The notes below the pieces were generated by a model. That model ran no database searches. It worked only from the letters and a program-made list of their open reading frames with translations, and was not told where the DNA came from. The translations under genes and the position numbers were made by a program. From positions 17,414-81,413 of the forward strand of contig NZ_FNEE01000027.1 in the NCBI RefSeq assembly GCF_900099905.1: 64,000 nucleotides of DNA, read 5' to 3'. This document shows, piece after piece, positions 45,704 to 53,954 of the stretch. Origin of the DNA: Mesorhizobium muleiense (GTDB lineage: Bacteria; Pseudomonadota; Alphaproteobacteria; Rhizobiales; Rhizobiaceae). How positions within the stretch are numbered: position 1 is the first letter of the stretch; each line of letters opens with the position of its first letter.

Positions 45704-45722
45704 AACAACAGATGATGTTGTC
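45704..45722. promoter_or_regulatory. Inverted repeat between divergent psuK and murQ
   Basis: AACAACA (45704-45710), GATGA spacer, TGTTGTC (45716-45722), flanked by TTGATCAA-like sequence at 45699-45705. It is centred in the 170-nt divergent promoter region. The HTH part of PsuK is one candidate binder; a murQ regulator is another. Confidence 0.45.
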
Positions 45723-45832
45723 AACATTTGTTTGGCTGGCGAGCCTGTCGATGCCAGTCTCTGGTACTGGTCAACGCCCGGCGCCGCATCACATTACTTG
45801 TTGCCGATGGCAAGAAGTTTGAAAGCAGGCGG

Positions 45833-46756
45833 ATGAACGAACAGGAGTTGATGTCGGAGCTGGAGCGGTTGGTTTCCGAGGATCGGAACCCGAGGACGAT
45901 GGATATCGACCTGCTGCCGACCATCGAGATCCTGCGCCTGATCAATGACGAGGACAGCGGCGTTCCGGCCGCCGTCGAGAAGGTCATTCCGGAAATTGCT
46001 GCCGCGGTAGACCGGATCGTTGGTGCGTTTCAAAAAGGCGCGCGGCTTGTCTATATGGGCGCCGGCACGAGCGGCCGGCTGGGGGTTCTCGACGCCTCGG
46101 AGTGTCCGCCAACATTTGGCGTGCCCGAGGGCATGGTGCTCGGCCTGATCGCGGGCGGCCCGAATGCGCTGGTGCGGGCTGTGGAAGGCGCCGAGGACGA
46201 TCCGCAACAAGGCATCAAGGCACTGCAGGACATCAAGTTGACCGCCGACGATGTGGTGGTCGGCATCGCGGTCAGCGGCCGCACACCCTACGTCATCGGC
46301 GGCTTGACCTATGCAAGGCAGGTGGGAGCAACGACCGTGGCGCTTTCCTGCAATCCCAGTTCAGTCATTGCCGGCATTGCCGATATCGCCATCTCTCCGC
46401 TTGTCGGCCCCGAGGTTCTCGCCGGGTCGACCCGGCTGAAGTCGGGAACCGCGCAAAAGCTGGTTCTCAACATGCTGACGACAGCCAGCATGATCCGGAT
46501 CGGCAAGAGCTATCAGAACCTGATGGTCGACCTCAATCCCAGCAACAAGAAGCTCGTCGCCAGGGCGGTCGGGATCGTCATGCAGACCACCGGCTGCACA
46601 GCGCAGCAGGCACGACGGGCGCTCGACCAGACCGGCAAGGACGTCAAGCTGGCGATACTGGTGACAATCACCGGGATGGGCATCGAAGAGGCGCGCAAGG
46701 CGCTCGACAATGCGGGCGGGTTTTTGCGAAAGGCGATCGGCGAAAAGACGCTGTGA
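45833..46756 (+). CDS. murQ: N-acetylmuramic acid 6-phosphate etherase
   Basis: 307 residues. Cleaves the lactyl ether of MurNAc 6-phosphate to GlcNAc 6-phosphate and lactate, in peptidoglycan recycling. SIS domain with YMGAGTSGRLGVLDASECPPTFG, catalytic Glu region RAVEGAEDD, GIAVSGRTPYVIGGL, and the C-terminal GCTAQQARRALDQTGKDVKLAIL UBA-like part. ATG 45833, N-terminus MNEQELMSELERLVSEDRNPRTMDID. Followed by anmK after 167 nt that contains a palindrome. Confidence 0.93.
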   Translation: MNEQELMSELERLVSEDRNPRTMDIDLLPTIEILRLINDEDSGVPAAVEKVIPEIAAAVDRIVGAFQKGARLVYMGAGTSGRLGVLDASECPPTFGVPEGMVLGLIAGGPNALVRAVEGAEDDPQQGIKALQDIKLTADDVVVGIAVSGRTPYVIGGLTYARQVGATTVALSCNPSSVIAGIADIAISPLVGPEVLAGSTRLKSGTAQKLVLNMLTTASMIRIGKSYQNLMVDLNPSNKKLVARAVGIVMQTTGCTAQQARRALDQTGKDVKLAILVTITGMGIEEARKALDNAGGFLRKAIGEKTL

Positions 46757-46762
46757 AGCTGT

Positions 46763-46788
46763 CTGGATACCGGTATACCAGTATCCAG
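46763..46788. promoter_or_regulatory. Palindromic operator candidate between murQ and anmK
   Basis: Perfect 8-bp arms CTGGATAC (46763-46770) and GTATCCAG (46781-46788) around CGGTATACCA. The 14-mer GGATACCGGTATAC inside it recurs at 48509-48522, just before the GNAT gene. Position 135 nt before anmK fits a GntR- or LacI-type operator. No regulator gene is adjacent. Confidence 0.55.
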
Positions 46789-46923
46789 GATGGACCGACT
46801 TCGACAAAGGCAGGGCATGGGACCTTGCTCACCAAACGGATCCGTCCGACACATCCGTTTCGACAGCGCGGGATTATCGAGATTCGCCCATCGGTCGGCG
46901 ATCGCGTCAACGGAGCCTAACAA

Positions 46924-48057
46924 ATGATGATTGCGAAAAGTGGCGAACCAATCTGGGCCGTCGGCCTGATGACCGGCACCGTGCTGGACGGCAATATCGA
47001 TGTTGCGCTGATCAAGACCGACGGCGAGCGGATCGCGGATTTCGGCACCTATACGCTGGCGCCTTACCCCGGCTCAATCCGGACGCTGCTGGAGGAGACG
47101 CTGGATCAGGCCAGGGCGTGGAATTTTGCCGGACCGGAGCCGGCGATCTTTCGCGAAGCTGAACAAGCGCTGACGCGCGCCCAATCAGCGGCCGTCAAGG
47201 ACCTGGTCGAAAGCTACGGGCTGACGATGGCCGATATCGGCGTCGTCGGCTTCCATGGCCAGACCGTGCTGCATCGCGCCCCGCAATCCGGCCGGCTCGG
47301 CCAGACCCGCCAGCTCGGCGATGGGGCGTTGATGCATGCAATCCTGGGAACCAAGGTCGCCTATGATTTCCGTTCGGCCGACATGCGCGCCGGCGGGCAG
47401 GGGGCGCCGCTGTCGGCGGCCTACCACGCCGCGCTGCTGCGCGATGCCGATATCAGCGGCGACACGGCGGTGCTCAATCTCGGCGGCGTCGCCAACATCA
47501 CCTGGTGGGACGGCAAGGACAATGTCGTCGCTTTCGACACCGGACCGGCCAATGCGCCGCTGAACGATTTCATCAAGTCGAAGGGTTTGGGTGAGATGGA
47601 CCGCGACGGCGCGATTGCCCGTGCCGGAACTGTGGACGAAGCCCGGCTGGCCAAGCTGTTGCAGCATCCGTATCTGGCCAAGCCCTATCCAAAATCGCTG
47701 GACCGGTTCGATTTTGGCGCGGCCATGGCGGTTGGGATGAATGCTGAGGATGGTGCCGCACTGCTGACGGCCTTCACCACCGCGGCCGTCGGCAAGGCGC
47801 TCGACCTTCTGCCGCACCGGCCGAGGCGGCTGGTGGTCAGCGGCGGCGGCCGCCACAACCCGACGATCATGGCGATGCTTGCCAGCCGCGCCGGCGTCGA
47901 AGCGGTTCCGGCGGAGGCGCTCGGCTGGAAGGGTGACGCGGTCGAGGCGGAGTGCTTTGCCTTCCTTGCGGTTCGCGTGCTCAGAGGCCTGCCGATCAGT
48001 TTTCCGAGCACCACCGGTGTGCCGCAGCCGATGCGCGGCGGACGCCTTGCCGGCTGA
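46924..48057 (+). CDS. anmK: Anhydro-N-acetylmuramic acid kinase
   Basis: 377 residues. Opens the 1,6-anhydro ring and phosphorylates anhMurNAc to MurNAc 6-phosphate, the substrate of MurQ. Glycine-rich start WAVGLMTGTVLDGNIDVALIKTDG, base region GFHGQTVLHRAP, and C-terminal NLGGVANITWW, AFDTGPANAPLND and LVVSGGGRHNPTIM. In order murQ-anmK with the same direction, completing the cell-wall recycling step. Confidence 0.92.
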   Translation: MMIAKSGEPIWAVGLMTGTVLDGNIDVALIKTDGERIADFGTYTLAPYPGSIRTLLEETLDQARAWNFAGPEPAIFREAEQALTRAQSAAVKDLVESYGLTMADIGVVGFHGQTVLHRAPQSGRLGQTRQLGDGALMHAILGTKVAYDFRSADMRAGGQGAPLSAAYHAALLRDADISGDTAVLNLGGVANITWWDGKDNVVAFDTGPANAPLNDFIKSKGLGEMDRDGAIARAGTVDEARLAKLLQHPYLAKPYPKSLDRFDFGAAMAVGMNAEDGAALLTAFTTAAVGKALDLLPHRPRRLVVSGGGRHNPTIMAMLASRAGVEAVPAEALGWKGDAVEAECFAFLAVRVLRGLPISFPSTTGVPQPMRGGRLAG

Positions 48058-48483
48058 TCAAGCCAGCAGTTTCTTCTGCAGGAAGACGCGGCTGCGACCG
48101 GCGGGAAAATCGGGAAGCACGCCGAACAGCCGATACCCCTGACGCTCATAGGCGGTTGCCGCGTTCGGATTGAACGTGTCGATCAAGGCGCCATGACAGC
48201 CGCGTGCGATGGCTTCCTGTTCGGCTGCGTCCAGCATTCTGCCGGCCATGCGCTGGCCGCGCAGTCGCTCATCAACCCACAGCCATTGCACATAGAGCCA
48301 GCCCCAGGCGGTGTATCCCGAGATGCCGGCGACAACCGCACGGTGCTCGTCGCGCACGAACACGGCGAGCACCTTCCTGTTGGCCGGACCGACTTCGCTG
48401 TCGTTGAACGCGCTGAGCCGCTCCCCGAGAAAAGCGAGTTCTTTCGGCGAAGGGTCGGCGGTGGTTTCAAGCGTCATGTTCAT
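48058..48483 (-). CDS. GNAT-family N-acetyltransferase
   Basis: About 141 residues; the start is uncertain between 48483 and 48504. Acetyl-CoA fold with WLWVDERLRGQRMAGRMLDAAEQEA (motif A) and NPNAATAYERQGYRLFG (motif B). Convergent with anmK, whose stop it abuts. Substrate unknown. The GGATACCGGTATAC motif shared with the murQ-anmK gap lies directly upstream, which hints at common control. Confidence 0.82.
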   Translation of the reverse strand: MNMTLETTADPSPKELAFLGERLSAFNDSEVGPANRKVLAVFVRDEHRAVVAGISGYTAWGWLYVQWLWVDERLRGQRMAGRMLDAAEQEAIARGCHGALIDTFNPNAATAYERQGYRLFGVLPDFPAGRSRVFLQKKLLA

Positions 48484-48508
48484 CGCTTGTCCAGACAGAC
48501 TCATAGCC

Positions 48509-48522
48509 GGATACCGGTATAC
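48509..48522. promoter_or_regulatory. Second copy of the GGATACCGGTATAC motif
   Basis: Identical 14-mer to 46765-46778, located between the GNAT start and the MFS gene end. It contains ATACCGGTAT, a perfect palindrome. If it is an operator it links the GNAT gene to anmK. Confidence 0.45.
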
Positions 48523-48608
48523 AGCGCTTCCGGACGCGCGGCACTTTCATTTGCATTTATCGAAGGAAAGGACGGGAGCGCAAGCGCTGCCGCCGCGTGG
48601 CTTCGCGA

Positions 48609-49787
48609 CTAGACGGGCCGCGGCGAATGCCACGCCGCCGCCGCAGCGGCAACCAGCATGAGCAGCGCGGCGACCATTGCCGATGCCGCAAAGCCGAAGC
48701 TGGAATAAAGCGGTCCGAAGGCCGTGGTGCCGACAAACACCGCGAGATAGGTCACTGCGCTGTTCAGGCCCATGATCGTGCCGCGCCGCGCCGGATCGAG
48801 CGCCGAGAGGCGCATCACCAGGACGTTCAGCCCGAAATGATTGGCAAGGCCCCAGAGCGCGACCATCGCGATGGTCAGATGGAAACTACTGCCTGCCGCG
48901 GCGAGCGCGACATAAACGGCCGCGACGAGGAGATAGGCGAACGGCATGACACGTCGCGCGCCAAGCCGATCGATCACGCCGTCAAGCAGCGCCGCCATGC
49001 CGAAGCCGGCGCCATAGGCGAGCGCCGCCAAGCCGTTGGCGCTGACCGGCCGTCCCAAGCCGTTGTGAAGGTGATCGCCAAGATAGCCATAGACGCCGTA
49101 GAAGGCGGTCATGAAGGCGCCGCAGGCGACCAGGAGCGGCACGATGCCGGGAACGGCCAAGGCGCCGAGCGGCGTCGGCGCCGGGCCGCTTTTCCTGACG
49201 TCGCTCAACGACGTCAGCGTAAGGCCGGTCAACGCGAGCGCCGCAAGCACCGCAACCGCTGCGAAAACGGCGCGCCAATGGACGAGGTCGGCAAGCACCG
49301 CCGACAATGAGACGCCGGCGACCATGCTCAGGGTCCATCCGGTCAGCACGACACCGATGGTTCCACTTTCGCGGCCAGGCGGCGCGATCGCAGCGGCGCT
49401 GGCGTAGATTGACGGCATGGCAACGCCGGCGGCGATGCCGGCGAGAAGCTGGGCTGCAACCAGCGTCGTTATCGTCGGCGCGGCGGCGCTGGCGAGAAGC
49501 GCGACCGCCAGCAGCAGCAACGCCCCTTGCAGCATGCGGCGGGCGCCGAGCCGATCGATATGGCGGGCCAGGAACAGGGCGCTTGCCGACGTTCCAAGCC
49601 CGAACGCAGCGGACGCGATCATGACGGCCGGCACGCTCGTCGCAAACGATGCGGCCACCGCCGGCGCTATCGGACCGAGAACCAGTGAGTTCGAGCCGAT
49701 CACCGCGATGCATCCGGTCAAGAGATAGGCGAGCGCCGGGATAGGCGGCCTTGCCGTCAATGTTGCGACTTGATCACTGTTCGACAT
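48609..49787 (-). CDS. MFS transporter (DHA1-like, YdhP/arabinose-efflux type)
   Basis: 392 residues, about 12 membrane spans. Motif A between spans 2 and 3 is ARHIDRLGARRMLQG. No substrate-specific motif seen. Divergent from an Lrp-type regulator with 48 nt between starts, a common regulator-exporter arrangement, so amino-acid or drug efflux is possible. Confidence 0.85.
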   Translation of the reverse strand: MSNSDQVATLTARPPIPALAYLLTGCIAVIGSNSLVLGPIAPAVAASFATSVPAVMIASAAFGLGTSASALFLARHIDRLGARRMLQGALLLLAVALLASAAAPTITTLVAAQLLAGIAAGVAMPSIYASAAAIAPPGRESGTIGVVLTGWTLSMVAGVSLSAVLADLVHWRAVFAAVAVLAALALTGLTLTSLSDVRKSGPAPTPLGALAVPGIVPLLVACGAFMTAFYGVYGYLGDHLHNGLGRPVSANGLAALAYGAGFGMAALLDGVIDRLGARRVMPFAYLLVAAVYVALAAAGSSFHLTIAMVALWGLANHFGLNVLVMRLSALDPARRGTIMGLNSAVTYLAVFVGTTAFGPLYSSFGFAASAMVAALLMLVAAAAAAWHSPRPV

Positions 49788-49835
49788 ATGCCGATAATCA
49801 CCGTATTAAATTCTGTATCAATAAGGAATTTCACC

Positions 49836-50375
49836 ATGGATGAAGAAACAGATGGCATTCCGCAGAACAGGCCTGCTGGCCGCGATGTCGACGCGACCGA
49901 CCGAAAGATATTAGGCGTTCTGGTCGACGACGCCACGGTCAGCTATGCCGAACTCGGTGATCGTGTCGGCCTGTCGCCGCCGGCCGCGCATGAACGGGTG
50001 AAGCGGCTTCGGCGCAGCGGCGCCATTCGCAACACCGCGGCGATCATCGATCCCAAGGCGGTGCGCAAGCCGCTGCTTGCCTTCGTGCACATCGACACCA
50101 AGGGCTGGGGAAAGACCCCCGAACTGATGGCGATCTCCGAGCACCCCGAAGTCGAGGAGATCCATTCGGTGGCCGGCGACACATGCATGCTGATCAAGGT
50201 CCGCACCGAGGACACACGGGCGCTCGAAGGCCTGCTGTCGCGGCTTTATGAAACGCCTGGCGTGACCTCGACGCGAAGCTATGTGGTTCTGTCGACCTAT
50301 CTCGAGCGGCCGGTGCAGCCTGGGATCACGACCGAATGGCCGGCGCCCCGGCACATGGCCAAGCCGCTGTATTAG
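49836..50375 (+). CDS. Lrp/AsnC-family transcriptional regulator
   Basis: 179 residues from ATG 49836 (AAGGAA ribosome site); the frame is open upstream to 49770. N-terminal HTH DATDRKILGVLVDDATVSYAELGDRVGLSPPAAHERVKRLRRSGAI, then the ligand-binding RAM domain (VHIDTKGWGKTPELMAI, EEIHSVAGDTCMLIKVRTED). Slightly long for the family because of 20 extra residues at each end. Probably controls the divergent MFS gene. Confidence 0.88.
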   Translation: MDEETDGIPQNRPAGRDVDATDRKILGVLVDDATVSYAELGDRVGLSPPAAHERVKRLRRSGAIRNTAAIIDPKAVRKPLLAFVHIDTKGWGKTPELMAISEHPEVEEIHSVAGDTCMLIKVRTEDTRALEGLLSRLYETPGVTSTRSYVVLSTYLERPVQPGITTEWPAPRHMAKPLY

Positions 50376-50385
50376 CGTCGTCCAG

Positions 50386-51216
50386 TCAACCAAGCTCCAG
50401 GGTGGTTATCGCAAAGACACCTGACTGCGTGAGCTGCGGCGCTTTTCCCCTGTACATTCGAGCCGTCTCGAAGCCCGGTTGAAGGCCAGCGGACGTCAGC
50501 CTGGCTGCAAATTGCCCGCTGGTCTCGGGAACGTCGAGATGGACATTTCCGGGTCCGGAGGCGTTGGCGAGTGCCGCGAAAAGGCGGCTTGCCGCGTCCA
50601 GGCTGTTGGCAAAGAGCGGACCGATCTTGCAGCCGTCCCGGCATCGGCGCGCGACGCCATAGCCCTCGATGGCGCCATCCCTGACGATCGCAAGCGCGAC
50701 GTGCGGCGGGCGCAGCCAGTGTTCCAGGAAGGATTGCCGCGGAGCGGGAAAGAACCGGCTGTCGTAGTCCAGGACATCGGCTTCCGGGCCCATGACGCGA
50801 ATGTCGCTGTCGGCAGTTGCCGGACCGTTCGGCGATCCGACGAACCGGATCGTCCGGTAGACCGGCGCAAAACCCATGCTGCGGTAATTGGCCTGCTGTT
50901 CGACGACACCATCGAGGCCGACCGTACGGTCGCCGAGCCGCGCCATGCCGGCGTCCCAGACCGCCTTGCCATGGCCCTCGCCGCGCCTGTCCGGCCGACA
51001 GATGTAGAGACCGATGAAGCCGAAATTGTCGCCAAAGGCGACGGCTGAAATACCGGCCACCATCTCGCCATCGACAAAGGCGCCGATGAAGCCCTTTGGA
51101 TCCGCCGCATGGAACGCCACGGCATCGCCAACACCGGGATTCCAGCCCTCCGCTGCCGCCCAGTCGACAAGGATTTTTACGTCTTCAAGTGCGAGCGTTC
51201 TGATCGTTCGGCGCAT
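50386..51216 (-). CDS. GNAT-family acetyltransferase, two-domain (YitH-like)
   Basis: 276 residues. N-terminal GNAT with GFIGLYICRPDRRGEGHGKAVWDAGMARLG (CoA-binding RGEGHG), then QQANYRSMGFAPVYRTIRF. The C-terminal part (FPAPRQSFLEHWLRPPHVALAIVRDG, GPLFANSLDAASRLFAALA) is a second degenerate GNAT-like domain of this group. Ends convergently beside the Lrp gene. It starts 5 nt before the racemase stop and may be the last gene of that operon. Confidence 0.82.
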   Translation of the reverse strand: MRRTIRTLALEDVKILVDWAAAEGWNPGVGDAVAFHAADPKGFIGAFVDGEMVAGISAVAFGDNFGFIGLYICRPDRRGEGHGKAVWDAGMARLGDRTVGLDGVVEQQANYRSMGFAPVYRTIRFVGSPNGPATADSDIRVMGPEADVLDYDSRFFPAPRQSFLEHWLRPPHVALAIVRDGAIEGYGVARRCRDGCKIGPLFANSLDAASRLFAALANASGPGNVHLDVPETSGQFAARLTSAGLQPGFETARMYRGKAPQLTQSGVFAITTLELG

Positions 51217-51220
51217 TGCC

Positions 51221-51967
51221 TCACTCGGCGGCTACGGTACCGGGGCCGAAGGACTTCAATGCGCCAAGATAGGGCTTTGCCAGCGGGTTTGCATAGGCGC
51301 CACGCTTGGACGTCGACAGGCCTAGTGCGATCAGGGCCTCGGCCTGCTTGACCGCGGCGCCGACGCCGTCGATGACCGGAACGCCGAACTCCCGCCGCAG
51401 CGCGGCGGCGAGATCGGCCATGCCGGCACAGCCGAGCACGATGGCCTCGGCGCGATCCTCGTCGAGAGCGCGCGCGATCTCGCCGCGCAGCTTCAGGATC
51501 GCATCGGAGGTTGGGTCTTCGAGCGCAAGGACCGGAATGTCGGCAGCGCGCACGCGTGCCCGTCCTGCCATGCCATAGCGCTGCACCAGCGCTTCGACCG
51601 GCACGTGCGAGCGCTCGGTCGTGGTGACGACGGTGAAGCGCTGGGCGATGAAAGAGGCCGTGCTGAGCGCTGCCTCGCAGATGCCGATGACCGGAATGTT
51701 GGCCATGGCGCGCGCCGCATCGAGGCCGGTGTCGTCGAAACAGGCGACGATCGCAGCCTGCGCGCCCGAGCGCTCGCCGGCGGCGATCTCGACCAGAAGG
51801 CCCGGCACGGCAAGCGCCTCATCGTAGTAGCCTTCGATCGACACCGGTCCCATCGACGAGGTGACGGCGACGATGTCCGTTCCGGCGGCGGCGACGAGCC
51901 GCGCCGCCGCTGCAATGGTTTCGGTCATGCTGGCGGTGGTGTTCGGATTGACGACGAGGATCTGCAC
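51221..51967 (-). CDS. Aspartate/hydantoin racemase family protein
   Basis: 248 residues from GTG 51967 (GAGAG 7 nt upstream); the N-terminus QILVVNPNTTASMTETI is diagnostic. Two catalytic cysteines are in place: Cys76 (IVACFDDTG) and Cys180 (VLGCAGM). Racemises a 5-substituted hydantoin, allantoin or an amino acid. Located downstream of a polyamine-type ABC importer, so the imported compound is probably the substrate's precursor. Confidence 0.85.
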   Translation of the reverse strand: MQILVVNPNTTASMTETIAAAARLVAAAGTDIVAVTSSMGPVSIEGYYDEALAVPGLLVEIAAGERSGAQAAIVACFDDTGLDAARAMANIPVIGICEAALSTASFIAQRFTVVTTTERSHVPVEALVQRYGMAGRARVRAADIPVLALEDPTSDAILKLRGEIARALDEDRAEAIVLGCAGMADLAAALRREFGVPVIDGVGAAVKQAEALIALGLSTSKRGAYANPLAKPYLGALKSFGPGTVAAE

Positions 51968-51977
51968 TGCGGTTCTC

Positions 51978-52796
51978 TCAAGCTCGCGGCCGACGGCCGC
52001 CGACATAGGCGATTGCGCCGAGCGTCGCCAAAATCACCAGGAAGGAAAATACCGTGGTCACGGTGCCCAGCGCATAGAGCACTGGCGTCGTCACATTCGT
52101 CGTCATGCCGTAGATTTCGAGCGGCAGCGTGTTGAACGTGCCCGAGGTCATCAGGGTGCGGGCGAACTCGTCATAGGACAGGGTGAAACCGAACAGGCCG
52201 ACACCGATCAGGCTGGGCGCGATCATCGGCAGCACGACATGCGCGAAGGTCTGCCAGGAGGTCGCGCCCAAGTCCCGCGCGGCTTCCTCATAGGCCGCCG
52301 AAAACCGGTTGAAGACGGCGAACATGATCAGCACGCCGAAAGGCAAGGTCCAGGTCAGATGGGCACCAAAAGCAGAGGTGTACCAGGCGGGACGAAAGCC
52401 GATCTGCTGGAAGACGACGCCGATGCCGAGCGAGATGATGATCGACGGCACGACCAGGCTGGCGACTGCCAGATAGAACAGAGCGGTGGCGCCGCGAAAT
52501 TTTTGCCGAAAGGCAAGACCGGCAAGCAGCGACACGACAACGGTGACGATCATCACCATCAGGCCGAGGATGAAGGAGCGTTTGAAGCTGCCGCCGAAAT
52601 CACCGACCGCCTGGCGTTCGAACAGATTGGCGAACCAGTGCAGCGAAACGCCGTTCAGCGGAAAGGTCAGCCCGCCGTTCTCGCCCTGGAAGGACAGGAT
52701 CAGGATCGCCGAGAGCGGGCCGTAGAGAAACAGCACGAAAAGGGCGAAGAATGCCGCCAGCACGTAGAATTCAAGGGTGCGCTTGTCCCGGCTCAT
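51978..52796 (-). CDS. ABC transporter permease (PotC-like)
   Basis: 272 residues, six membrane spans starting LAAFFALFVLFLYGPLSAILILSFQG. EAA loop EEAARDLGATSWQTFAHVVLPMIAPSLIGVG. Second permease of the spermidine/putrescine-type importer at 51978-56366; starts 4 nt after the partner permease stop. Confidence 0.88.
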   Translation of the reverse strand: MSRDKRTLEFYVLAAFFALFVLFLYGPLSAILILSFQGENGGLTFPLNGVSLHWFANLFERQAVGDFGGSFKRSFILGLMVMIVTVVVSLLAGLAFRQKFRGATALFYLAVASLVVPSIIISLGIGVVFQQIGFRPAWYTSAFGAHLTWTLPFGVLIMFAVFNRFSAAYEEAARDLGATSWQTFAHVVLPMIAPSLIGVGLFGFTLSYDEFARTLMTSGTFNTLPLEIYGMTTNVTTPVLYALGTVTTVFSFLVILATLGAIAYVGGRRPRA

Positions 52797-52800
52797 CGCC

Positions 52801-53712
52801 TCACAGCTCCTTGCGGATGTCGACGATGCGCAGGATGCCGGCGACCATCAGCAGCACCAGCACCAGCAGCACGACCGCGTTGGCGGCCGCTGCCGGATAT
52901 TGCAGCAACGACATCTGGTTCTTCATCATCAGCGCGACGGATGCGCTCTGTCCGCCGGACATCACCTGCACCGTCGAAAAGTCGGCCATCACCAGCGTGA
53001 CGACGAAGATGGTGCCGATCGCCATGCCGGGCTTGGCAAGCGGGATGACGACGTTCCACAACACCTGCCAGCCGGACGCGCCGGCATCGCGCGCAGCCTC
53101 GATCAGCGACTTGTCGATGCGCATCAGCGTGTTGAAGATCGGTGTCACCATGAACAGCGTGTAGAGATGCACCATGGCCAGCACCACGGCGAATTCGGAA
53201 TAGAGCAGCCATTCGATCGGCTTCGGGATCAGCCCGATCTCAACCAGCGTCGAGTTGACCAGGCCGTTGCGGCCAAGCACCGGAATCCACGAGATCATGC
53301 GGATGATGTTGGAGGTCAGGAACGGCACCGTGCAGACCAGGAACAGCACCATCTGCATGGCGGTGGTCCTGATATGGAAGGCGAGGAAATAGGCGACCCA
53401 GAAGCCGACGAACAGCGTCAGTGCCCAGACGATACCAGCGTATTTCAGCGTGTTCAGATAGGTTTTCCAGGTTACCCAGGAGCCGAGCGTGTCGGCGTAG
53501 TTGATGGTCAGGAAATCCGGATACATCGCAGCGAAATCGTAATCCCAGAAGGAGACCACGGCGATCATCAGGATCGGCAGCAAAAGGAACGCGCCAAGGA
53601 TCAGCGCCAGCGGCGCCGCCTGGAGGTAGGGGACGAAGCGGGCGACCGAGACGCAGCGGCGTTTGGCCGGTTTTATGGCAGTGGTCGCAGGCTGATCGAG
53701 AGCCACAGTCAT
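52801..53712 (-). CDS. ABC transporter permease (PotB-like)
   Basis: 303 residues. Basic N-terminus then six spans (LALILGAFLLLPILMIAVVSFWDYDF). EAA loop IEAARDAGASGWQVLWNVVIPLAKPGMAIG. Separated from the binding-protein gene by a 242-nt gap containing a perfect 55-bp inverted repeat. Confidence 0.88.
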   Translation of the reverse strand: MTVALDQPATTAIKPAKRRCVSVARFVPYLQAAPLALILGAFLLLPILMIAVVSFWDYDFAAMYPDFLTINYADTLGSWVTWKTYLNTLKYAGIVWALTLFVGFWVAYFLAFHIRTTAMQMVLFLVCTVPFLTSNIIRMISWIPVLGRNGLVNSTLVEIGLIPKPIEWLLYSEFAVVLAMVHLYTLFMVTPIFNTLMRIDKSLIEAARDAGASGWQVLWNVVIPLAKPGMAIGTIFVVTLVMADFSTVQVMSGGQSASVALMMKNQMSLLQYPAAAANAVVLLVLVLLMVAGILRIVDIRKEL

Positions 53713-53757
53713 CCTGAACAGCCTTGGTGCGATGAGAAGCGATTTGCCAGGTTGTGA

Positions 53758-53930
53758 TCCTTCCCACCCCCCTCTGTCCTGCCGGACATCTCCCCCGCAA
53801 GGGGGGAGATTGGCAGTTGCGTTGTCGGCGCCATTCTTGCAGTGCCGGCGGTTGGCGAAAGCGGTATTGAGGGCGCAATCTCCCCCCTTGCGGGGGAGAT
53901 GTCCGGCAGGACAGAGGGGGGTGGGAAGGA
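53758..53930. repeat. Perfect 55-bp inverted repeat inside an ABC operon
   Basis: Left arm 53758-53812 and right arm 53876-53930 are exact reverse complements, separated by 63 nt. Arms include CTGCCGGACATCTCCCCC and the mini-hairpin CCCCCGCAAGGGGGG. Non-coding and without transposase, it resembles a palindromic intergenic mosaic element. It splits the binding-protein gene from the permease genes. Confidence 0.85.
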
Positions 53931-53954
53931 GTGAGGCATCTCAGAATGGCTGCA

